Shown: positions 48,100 through 60,000 of the stretch, piece after piece | Layout of the letters: every line of letters starts with the position of its first letter | Position numbering within the stretch: position 1 is the first letter of the stretch | Assembly (NCBI GenBank): GCA_035222895.1 | Contig: JAVYIG010001608.1 | Span: forward strand, 62,001 to 126,000 | DNA length: 64,000 bases | Direction of reading: 5' to 3' | DNA from: Strongylocentrotus droebachiensis | Lineage: Eukaryota; Echinodermata; Echinoidea; Camarodonta; Strongylocentrotidae | Program-made: the position numbers and the translations under genes | Notes under the pieces: generated by a model | The model's input: the letters and a program-made list of their open reading frames with translations, nothing else | The model's database searches: none | What the model was told of the DNA's origin: nothing

Positions 48100-50661
48100 C
48101 TGAACAAAAAGAAGAGGAAAATAAATTACCAGACAGCTCAGGAAAAGAACCCAACAAGATATAGCATGGAAAAAGAGCAAGAGAGAAATTATTCATGAGA
48201 CATGAGGCAAAGAAGGAAAGATGAAAAAAAGAAAGTATAATGACAAAGAGATCTTTTTTGCATTCTCCTACAGTTTGTCTTCATTAATACAGTATATCTC
48301 CTGCTTCATGATATAATTTATACGATTTTTAAAATATGTTTGTTTCTTTTTCCATTATTTACAATGCAAAACAGAAAGAACATTCTGGTAAGAGGGGGAA
48401 AGAAGGAGAATAACAAGTATAAAATACCAAAGATAAAGGAAAAGAACAAAAATAAACCAAGGCAGATGAACAAAAAAGATGAGAGGAAGGAATGATGGAG
48501 AAAGTGTGATGAAAAAGAGCACAAGAAGAAATCAATGAATCAGATGGATAGTAGGAAAGAAAAACGAATAAAAAAAACAAAATCTATGTGAATTAATAAG
48601 ATGAGAATTATAAGAAAGGAGAAAGGAGAATAACAAAAAGGGGAACCTGATGTACCTGGGTGGTTTCAAACGTTAGTTCATCCCTCCTTCCTTCTACCAC
48701 AATCTTGTACTCATTCAGGATTGGTGCACCAAACGAGAGAATCCTGTGAAAGAAAAAAAAAAGAACAATGAACAAGATGAACAAGATTCCTACTTCTGTA
48801 TCTCACTCTCCAGGGCCAATATTTAATTCAATACTTAGCATACCGGTAAGTAAGAAATTTACTAAGTAAATGGCTAAGCTAAGAAATTTACTTATCTCGT
48901 ATTAAAATCGCAATTTAGACTTATACTTTAATACGTAAGACAAAATCTAAATAAAATACTAACTGATAATAAAGCATTTTGACATCACACGGTCAATCAA
49001 AAGTAATGCGCAATGAATGCGTTGCAATAAATGTGCGCTGATATAATTGTGCACAGGTTATAATACTGCGTAAGAAAACCATATGCCTCCCAATCAAGGT
49101 CTCTTAATAATTGGATTAAGTCTGGTAGGGAGCTGTCTTAAATTTAGGGTAAAATACTAAGTAAAAAGCTTAAATTTTGTACTTAATTATTGAATTAAAT
49201 ACGGGCCCAGTACACTTGGTTTTATTATCACGTCAACCCTAGACCTGTACATAAAAAATCTTTCCCTTTCATATATCTCTAACCCTAACCCTCAATATAG
49301 CCTTAGCCTTATCCTAACTCTATATTTTTAATAAAATCATTCATGTTTTATAATTTAGCTGACTACTTCAAAGAATAGCAAATGCTTGAAGATACCTGTT
49401 AAGTAGGCAACCATCATAAAATTTAAACAAAAAACAAAAAAACAATCGCAAATCAGGATTGATGCTTTTACCCAAAGTACTAGCCCATTCACTTGGATTC
49501 CAGACCCATGCCAGATGACAGCTTTAGTAGTTATCCAGCTTCCTTTAAAGCCCCACTGCACTAATTATAGCTACTTGCGCCCTCTATTTAGCAAACAATG
49601 CCTAATCGGTGACCATTGGTCCCCATGATCCTCTTTTTCTTATGTTAATTGAGAGCTGATTTAATGAGATAACCACCTGTCAGTGACCATGCAGGGTGGT
49701 CTAATCCCTCCTGGCCAAACTAGTGCAGTGGGGCTTTAACAAAGACTGACAAGAACACAAGAATAACTCACTTTTCATATGGGATCTCTTCGATGGGACT
49801 AGCCATGCCCTGTTTGTGTATAGCGACCATGTCGACCCCGACGGCCAGCCAGAGACCAGATGGGTAGCGTGTGTCTCTGCATTCCACCTCAAAGAGACGC
49901 GCTCCGTAGTACTGCCATTGCCTGATGATGTTCATGAAGGCTTCCTGCGCCTGTTCAGGACTTAAGTGCTGAATGATCGAGGGCAGGAAATAACAAAGAA
50001 GTTGAAGTTATAGAGGATTAATTGACAAAAATAGCTTTAGCTTTATAGGTTTGGGGTTTATAATATGGTGTCCAACATGTATATTCAATCACATGTTTCA
50101 GCTTGAAACCAAACTCTAATTACAATCATAAAAAGTTCAAATTGTTCAACTATTTTAAAGTAATTAAAGTCATCTACCGCTGATAACTTAAATTACCTCT
50201 AGTTCTGCATTATTTATGCTATTTATGGATGAAATATAATATTGTTCTTGTATAGCGCTCATATCTGTCAGACTTGACACTCCTGGCGCTCCCAATTATT
50301 ACCCTGGCTTTAGCATGGCTGCCATTACGGCGCTCTGGCATTTCAAGGAATTCATACCTGCCAGGTACCCATTTACATCACCTTGTTTGAGTGTGGCAAC
50401 TGTAGATCAATGACTTGCAAAAGGACATTAAATATCACCTTAAGATGTTATGTAAAGGGCTATTGCAACTTTGCACACCGGAAATGAATTCAATTAAAAT
50501 AAAACTAGTCAATGCAATCAAAACTTCAAGTTAAGGTGTGTGCTGTCAGGTCATGCTATGAGATAGTTTTTCCATTTTTAGATCTTCAACCATCAACTGC
50601 CTTAATGCCTCATAAAATGTGTGTGATAATGTTATGTGTAAGGTGCATCATTTTGTTTATA

Positions 50662-50728
<67 letters not shown>

Positions 50729-53700
50729 GGGGGGTGACTGGTTACCCTCAATTATCAATGGAGAGGGGTAAGTGGGGGGGGGGGGGGGGGGAGGGGGTGA
50801 ACAGAGATTAATTCCTTTGTATTTGTACCTTCAACGTCTTCCATTTCTCAATGACTGCTGAAGTTGTGGCCGAGATGTCGTCAGCATACACGCTGTCCAA
50901 TATTGACTCATCTGATGCTGTGGTTGTATGAAAAAGATAATGAAAACAATTCTCTGATTAATCCTAGAGTACAAAGTTTGAAATACTGAAACCAGAAACT
51001 TTATATTGACATGAATCATTTGCTGAACCTTTTGCAAACAGTTGAGACTTGCGTAACAAGTCAATTCTGGTTATCCAGAATTATACAACAAGACAATTTC
51101 TGAAACTGTCAATGACATTTTTGGGGTAGCAGGAAACTCCAAATTGCCAGCTACCCCAAAAATGTCATTAACAGTTTGGGAAAGTGTCTTGTTGTACAAT
51201 TCTGGATAAACAGTACTGACTTGTTATGCATTCTGACACTGTCTAACAATTGAGCAGGTCTTATAATTCACTTCAGCAATTTTCAAGTTCAGCATTACAA
51301 TTTTGAAATTAAATAGGCATAACAGAAGGTACTTCCTTATTTATTCACTCATTTTGATGAGGAATATTACAACAGAGTCCTGTGAATTTCTCAGAAAAGT
51401 AAAAGAATGACTGAATTTCATAATTTTCTAGTCACACAAAGTTTTGCATAAGGTTAGCTGCAATCAAAATATATAAATTGCTGGTTACAATTGAATCAAT
51501 AGTTTACCAAACTACAAAGCATGTCTTAATTTTCATACACCTTTGGACGACAGCATTTTTGATGAATTTGTTATATTAGTATTGAATACAAGTAATGATT
51601 ATCAATGATTTCAAATGAGATGGTTTGAGATGTGTTTTTAGTCATCACAAAACAATGACGAGAGGCATGCAAACTACTTTTTTAAAAACTATGTTAAAAC
51701 CTTGTTTCATTTGTTGGAATCATAAAGCACACTGAGATTAAATGTAGTATGACAGGGTTATGCTATATTGACTATCTGAATTTGGTTTTCTTGCAATTTT
51801 CTTTTAAACTGTAATGTTTATTAAAGCAGCTACAATAAACATAACACACTGCAATAACTCTATTATTGTCTGGACTCAAAGGGAACATACATCTTGATCC
51901 ACTTTCTCAGAAAAGCATTATCAACACTATTAAACAATGCACTTACTACATGTACAAGTGGTCCCTTTTTCAACTAAACTATCTAAATGTACTTGTATTT
52001 TACCTACTTCTTATCTAAAATGAAATGAATGCACATGAAGTCACCCACAGGTGCAGCTAAACTACATGTGACGTATCTATCTACCTTTTGTTCTACTGAA
52101 GGGGTAGAGATTTCATGTTTGATTAGCTTTAAAAGTGATCTAGTATTGTTCAAGAGCAATAACAACAACTGTTATCCCATTGCGACTCTAAGTTTGAGAT
52201 ACAGATACAAAAGTATCGCTAAACTAAGGTGTAAAGTTCATCTATATAATGAGTTGAGGGAAAAAAATAGGCTTAGAATTTACATCAAAGGGACCAACTA
52301 ATTGGGGCTCTAAAAACTGTTCTGTTTGTTTATTTTTACAGAGGATGTGAAAAACATTCTACAATACTAAAATGATGAAATGAGGGATAAAAACACTGCA
52401 AACTTTCATGCCAGTTAATGATTTAAGTTGAAAATGGAAAAAAATCTCTCTTTTTTTAATGATGGTTTATAGTAGCTGCTTATTTCCTTTGTTATCAACA
52501 CGATTTAAAGAATCAATCTCATGAAAATGGATAAGACTCATATGAGAAGAATTTCATGTAGTTGTTTGGATACTAAAAGTGATAAAAGATGTATCATTCA
52601 CATCAAACTACATGTAGAGGGCGTGGAGAACATTCTACATTATTAACAATGATGAAATGAGGGATGAAAACACCACAAACTTTCATGCAAGTTAATAATC
52701 AAAGTTGAAATGGAAAAATTCTCTCTTTTTTGTTTTGTTTAGTAGCTGCCTATTTTCTTTGTTATCAACATGATTTGAAGCCCCACTACACTGCCTATAG
52801 CTACTTGTGCCCTCTATACAGCAAAAAATGCCTAATCCGTGCATGTTGGTTCCCCATGATCCTCTTCTTCTTATGTTAATTGAGAGCTGATTTGATGCGA
52901 TAACCACCTGCCAGTGACCTTGCAGGGAGGTCTAATCCCCCTGGCCAAACTATGGTAGTTGTAGTTATTTGGATATTTAAAATGATACAAAATGTATTAT
53001 TCACATTAAACTACATGTAGAGGATGTGGACAAATTCTACACTATTGACACAATAAAATGAGGGATTAAAACACCGCAAACTTTCATGCAAGTTAATGAT
53101 CAAAGTTGAGAATGGGCTTTTGGAATTTAAAAAAGGGCTACACTTACTTGTTATACATCAATCATCAATTGGTTGTTGGTTGTTGTAAAACAAGATATAA
53201 ACATGAGTGTAATATTATATAAATAAATCATGCTTTATATAGAAGGAAAGTTGAAATTAAATGATGAAGGCCAAGTTATATGATATTTCAGTGTAATATA
53301 AATAAACATTGTATTTAAATGTATGGAAAGGAATGGTGAGTATACACAATATATACCGGTATGGCAAACAGCCTATCAGGGATGCCAATAAAAATTGATC
53401 AGAGGGCCTGAAAATCATCTAGAGAATGAGCTATTTTGTACACAAAAAAGCCTAAAGTAAGGTCTGAAAATAACTCGCCAGGGCCTGAATTCAGGCTATT
53501 GCCTGAAAATTGGCATCCCTGAGCCTATACATTGATTAATTGTATCTTATTTCCTTGATTATAGCACAGACTTTGAATGTTGCCTTTTGTGAGTCACTTG
53601 TTATAGAAGAGACATGAGCACCCCGGCAGATTCATACAGTGGCACTAAACAAGAAGCCATTATCATCACAATCCTCTTCCTCATCAATATCATCATTATC

Positions 53701-54000
53701 ACCACCAACACCACCATCTTCATCATCATCATCATCATCGTCTTCAACATCATTCTCATCACTACTACAATCATCAATATCATTATCACCACCAACACCA
53801 CCATCTTCATCATCATCACAATCATCATCATCATCGACTTCACCATCATCCTCATCACTACCACCATTATCAATATCATCATTATCACCACCATCTTCAT
53901 CATCATCATCATCTTCATCACCATCATCATCGTCTTCATCATCATTCTCATCACTACCACCATTAGCAATATCATCATTATCACCACCAACACCACCATC

Positions 54001-54033
<33 letters not shown>

Positions 54034-57000
54034 TTCATCATCATCATCATCATCATCGTCTTCATCATCATCTTCATCACTACCACCATCATCAATTTCA
54101 TCCTCATCACCATTTGTCTTCTACAGTTACATGTATACATTGGTTATTTGTGCTATTTAATAACTGTACCACCCTTTTACTATTCATAAAATTAATGATG
54201 ACTGTGATAATCAAAAAATGAAGTTCATGTATAAAAGAATCATTCTATCAGTGTATTATTTAGATATTATATAGATAAACACATCATAGATAAGATGACA
54301 TTCTATAAAATATTAACATGGATGTACAGGTAGCATAAGTACATGCAAATGGGAATTATAATCTAATTCTTTGGAATATGGTAGTATAAGTATACTGATG
54401 TAATTCTATGTAATACTACATGTAATTAATATATCAAATACTTATGTGTAAATTAATGTAATCCATTAAACACTATGATATTGACAATGTATATATAAGT
54501 ATATTACTATGGTAATAACATTACTATGTATGTATTCATGTAAGAAAGTGAAATCTTTGACTGGAAAATATACCTGACTTTTGCAGTCTCTTGAGTGTCT
54601 TCTCCCCCAAGCCCCTCAACGTCCCCTGAAAAAAAAAAACATAAATATAAATTTAAACTTCAAAAGGGTAATAAGAAACAATACATAAATTAGAGCAATA
54701 TACTACTGTGCTTTATAAGCCTTCTTCACACAAAACATAGTACCCATCTCAAAAAAGATAAAACCCTCTCTCTCCCCCCCCCCCCCCCAAAAAAAAAAAC
54801 CCTCTACCAAAACATAAAGCTACACCAGTGTAATGCACTCCTAACTTTGTCCAATTGCACACTAGGGGTATGCTTTGGAGGCCTTTGCCACTACTTTTTT
54901 TAATCACTTTTTCTTGCCTGTCATGGTCTACATTTTGCTGATGCAATTTTTTTTACATGGTTTACCAGTATCTATGAAAGAGGCTTCATCCAAATGTTTC
55001 TTAACCATTGCATGTTGAAAATTAATTCATCTATCCTCCGATCATTAAATCAGGATTAACATTCCTAATGTAAGTCTTTATACAGTAGGCTTGCGGTTGC
55101 ACCATGTGAGAGAGGGGGAGGATTGGGGAGTCCTGAAAAGGACTCTTGGTAATCTTTCTTTCTTGAGTGTGTGAAGTCCTGACTGTTGGACTGAAGGATA
55201 CATGTCTTTAAGCACGGAAAAGGGCACTACGAGCCCAAATCCATCTTGGTTTCGTGCACAGGGTTTTTATACGTCTTTAAATTTGTTCATACCTATCAGC
55301 GCTTTATTCACCAGAATACCACAATAAAAATCACTAATTAATTTTATAATGGCTGGCTGTAAAAAAAATTATCTCTCAGGTAATTGGTGCCTGTAAATAA
55401 ATGATTTCCCCTTGTCATTCAAGCTTGTAAAGCGCATTGAGAAACTTTGTTTATTATGCGCTTTATAATATTGTATTATTATTTTATTTAAGTTTCCAAT
55501 AAAAATCTTCCTACCGAGATGACGCCTTCTTTCCTAGATCTTGATAGTGACGGGAAACCAGCAAAGTCATTCTCTTCTTTCTTGTTAGCATTCTTAAACC
55601 TCTCCACTGGGTAAACCATAGATAGGTCTCGACTGAAAGAGAAAAGGCAGGGATATGAGAGAGGATGAGAGAGAGAGAGATGACAAAAGATTCCTATTCC
55701 ATATACATACAAAATTAAAGAATAGGATATATGATTGTTTTCCGAAGACTAATGTTACCATCTTTACAATATAAAATAGATAAGGTGATAAAATAAATGT
55801 CAACATTAAAGTCGCAAATAAAAAGTAGATGCAAGGACCATTCCTATCATCACCATCAAGAACTACTTATAAATGTCACAGGTTGTATATGTATACATGT
55901 GAATCTGCATATTCATAATGCTTAAATATCCATCCAAAGTAAGTGCTTACAACTGTTATAACTGTTACCTTTGCTTAAGCCTGGCTAGCAAAGTCTTGAA
56001 AGCATTCAAGAACTTTATGTCTACTGTTGAGAGTGGAAAATATTGATTAAAATTTAGCAATTGAGAATTGAACCAAGCATCATCAAATCTATAGTCAAGA
56101 CACCAACAAAAAGTAAACCGTCACACCTCTGTCACAATCATGTATCACGTTTCTAACCACATTAACCATATTTGTAAAAACAGAAATTTAAAGTAGACTT
56201 ACATCCAATCTCCTTCCAAGTAATCCCCTTTCAAAGACTCCATCCTTAGGGCAGCGAGATGGACTAGTTTATCATGAGATGCTGGGAACAGATTACGAAG
56301 AACATCTTCCACCGACTGTAATGAAAATAAATGGTTTGAAATTGAGAGTTAAGGGCAGAGTTCTAACTACAACAAAACTTTTTAATTGAAGACCACTATT
56401 AAAGGAAACCTCACTTAAAGAAATAACTTTAGTTATTCTGAGAGATTCATTGTTTTCTACAAGATCCCCATCAAAGTGTATGAAAGAGGCATAAAGCAAG
56501 AATAGTGTGTACAGTTTCTTGGCACGACATGGGCATTGCCATTTTCTTGATAACGTGACGTACTGTGTAAAGTTGTTTATCAAGTAAATGTATTCAAATA
56601 TATGGATGCTTCCTTCACAGGTGTGTGTCGTGATAAAGCATTTCATTCACCTGCTATTATCTTTTGTACTACACTTGCCTGAACGTAACTTGCATAAATA
56701 AGTTGGTGCTCTTCTGGTTGAATATAAGGTCTCGCATAAATGAAATAGATTTGTCAGTTGCTGTATCTTAGTATTTCTAAATAAATGATTTACAATAAGT
56801 TCCCCTGTTTATATTTTTCACCCTCATCATCACCCCTACCACCACCACACCACCATCATGATCCCCAGAATAGTCTCTCACCTGCTCATACATGAACATG
56901 TACTCTATGCTGTCCTGTTCAACATTCTTTGTATCCAGGAAACAGAACAACTTGAAGAAGAGTTGCCAGGGCTTACCTCTGTCACTCAAATTCCTGGCAA

Positions 57001-60000
57001 GATACCTATACAAAGTGTCAAATGGTTGTAAATCAATCCAATGCTTTCATCCTGATATTTAAATTTAAAACAAATTTATTTCAATATATAATCCCCAATA
57101 GTCAATAGGAGGGGATAGAGGTTTTCATTATCCCAGCATAACAAAATATAGCATACGTGTACATCTACTTTAAGTATACACAAAAAATATGCCCTCGAAC
57201 TACTGCATTGTATGGAAGCAATCTAACACCGGACAAAGGGCACTGGAAATATGCTTTCAAAGATTTTCATGTATTATGCCCCTCCACCCAACGAGAATTC
57301 TGGATCCATCAAATAATGACGTCCATGGAACGCTAACAAATATGCTAACTCAAGTATCATGGTAAAATTAAATTAAGTTAACTTGACAGTTTTTTTATGA
57401 GAATGTGCAAAGTACTACACAGCTACATTGTATATTGTAACTAGTATTCTAATTGAGTATTACTTTAAATGTACTACAATTACATCAGTTAACATGTACC
57501 TTTCAAACTTTGTGAGGACATCAGCGATCACCGTTCTGTCATCGATGGCCTTCTCGACCTGTCCGCTTCTTTCGTAGAGAGCAAACCGATTGTGACATTT
57601 CTCAAGACCCATGCCCTTGATCAATGTATGTACAACCTGAACAAACAAATACCCCAAATCAAACTGATTATTAAAGAATGAATGAAAAGATTTGAACTAT
57701 CAAATACAGGTATTTGACATGCTGAGACCACACCTTAAGCATAGACTACAAGGATGACTAGATTGTGATAGAAATTGCACTGGGACTACATATGAGAATT
57801 CTTTTAAAGTAAATGCTTTCATGATTGGGGTCCAAAATGTTAATACCAACAGTAATATTGAAATTGCCAGTCATTTTCTTTATTATATATAAATGTATTT
57901 GAATGCTTTTTTATATGATTGTAATGTTTGATGTAAACTTGCATTTTTAGTCTTTTGACTTTTTGACAATTCTTCAATAAAACCTCAAGTGAATTGAAAT
58001 GAATCTCACCTGGCCGGCTGTAGTGGATGAGTTGATTGTGATCTGACATGAGCCTTCTCCATGACAGTGGACGGTAGCATTCATCTCTCTTCGGCCCTTT
58101 AAAAACAGGGGAGAAAAAGGACATAATCACCTTTCTTATACAGAACAATTAATATTTAAGATTCTTTGGACAAAGTTTCAAGGGAAGGTGGAAAATGGAA
58201 GTGAAGATTTGGATTGCGGAGATTCAATTGAACCAAGATACATGTATCAACAACACAGTAATAAATCACGTTCGATCACATCAAATCCTGATGAATAACA
58301 AAATCAATAAGGGAAAAATTATAAGTTTATGTATCATCAATTTGGAGCCAGTGTAAAATGATACGAGTGAATGATCTTCTAGCTCCAAATAGACAATATA
58401 TCAGATCAAAAGCAAATGAAACTACATCTAAGCTCAACGTACCAAGATAGCGATGATTTCTTGTCTGGATGGAGGGAACTCTCTGGTCCTGGTTCTCTTG
58501 AGAGCGTCTAGTGCAAACGCACCGTACTTAGACATCTGTGTGTCTGGGTACATGTCCATTTGTCTGGAGAAAGAAGTAGGGAAGAAAAAAGGATACTATA
58601 AATGCTAGTCACTTCAATTGCTTAAGTTCAAAATAAAGCCTGTACTTGGCCATCTGTGTGTGTGGGTACATGTCAATTTGTTTACCAGAGCCAAGAAAAC
58701 AGTTATAGGCACAATGGTGTAGGTTTTCTATCCCACTGCTGCCACCGTGTTAACAATGAAAGAGTCACCAGTCACTTCTATATCATGGGTTTATATACCA
58801 CCACAGTCTTTTTTATGACATGGGCTTATATACCACCACAGTCTTTTCTATGACATGGGTTTCGATCCCACCGCTGCCACCGTGTCAGTAATGAAAGAGT
58901 CACCAGTCTTTTCTATGACATGTCTTTGTATACCACTGCTAATGAAAGATTCACCAGCAAATTCTATGGCATGGCCAGGTTTAAATCCTACTGCCACCAC
59001 CATGTCAGTAAAGAAAGAGTCACCAGTCACTTCCATGTGATGGGATAATTTGTATCCAACACTGCCACCGTGACAGTAATGAATATCCCACCGCTGCCAC
59101 TAGTATTTGGGTTAAGCTTAGTATATAACATGAATTACAGGTCACTAAAATATTATTTAGATAAATGTACAAGTACTACATATTTCAAAAATTCATTTCT
59201 ATCCTACACACTCATTGTGTGAAAATTAACTTTTCTGTCCAAACACAATAGTTGCCCACCTCTTTATGTGGAAGCGAACGTATCTGAGGATGTTGCGGCT
59301 AGGAAGGAATGTTGCTGCCATACAGGCGATGAGTTGCCAGTTGCGGAGATTGTTGTGGCCATCTGGATCAAGGACCTGAGTGGTCTGTTTGACAACTTGA
59401 CAATAGACCTCGTCCCTCAGGGGTTTCAGGTCATGCGCCGTCTGAAGGATTGTCTGTAAAGAGAGGATATAAGAAGGACAGTGAGGTAAATGTAAATTAT
59501 TACATCATCATCATTGTTTAATGTCTTTTTCCAACACTCGAGGTTAGATGTTTTATTTTCTTGGCCTCACAACCTTCCAGTCTTTAGTAACAACCGGCAA
59601 ATTTTACTTTCACTTCTACTAATGTCTCCTTCCAAGTTTTGTGTGGTATGCCATAGGGTTTTGAGAGCCAATTTCCTATATTTTGATGATCTGAACAAAT
59701 GACAGCATACCAAATTTCTTATGTAATATTTAATCTACCTTTCCAGACCAGAAGTGAACCTTATCTTTATAAACAAGTCATGAAAATGTCATGATGTGAA
59801 AGTTTATACTACTGACCTGTATAAGAGGTAGAGGATCTGGAACATTGTCCAATGAGCCTTGAAGAGCTGGGAAGATCTTGACTGCTTCATCTTGAAGGGT
59901 GGAGTAACCCTTGTCGGGACCTGAGATAGATCACACAAACACTTCTATAAACTTTATTTAGCTATACAAGACAATAACAGGAAATCTTGACTCTTGACTC

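Noticed and set aside
53601..54189. Four overlapping open frames of 170-190 codons
   Set aside because: They encode poly-Ser, poly-Ile and poly-Met from an (ATC)n microsatellite inside a MYO10 intron.
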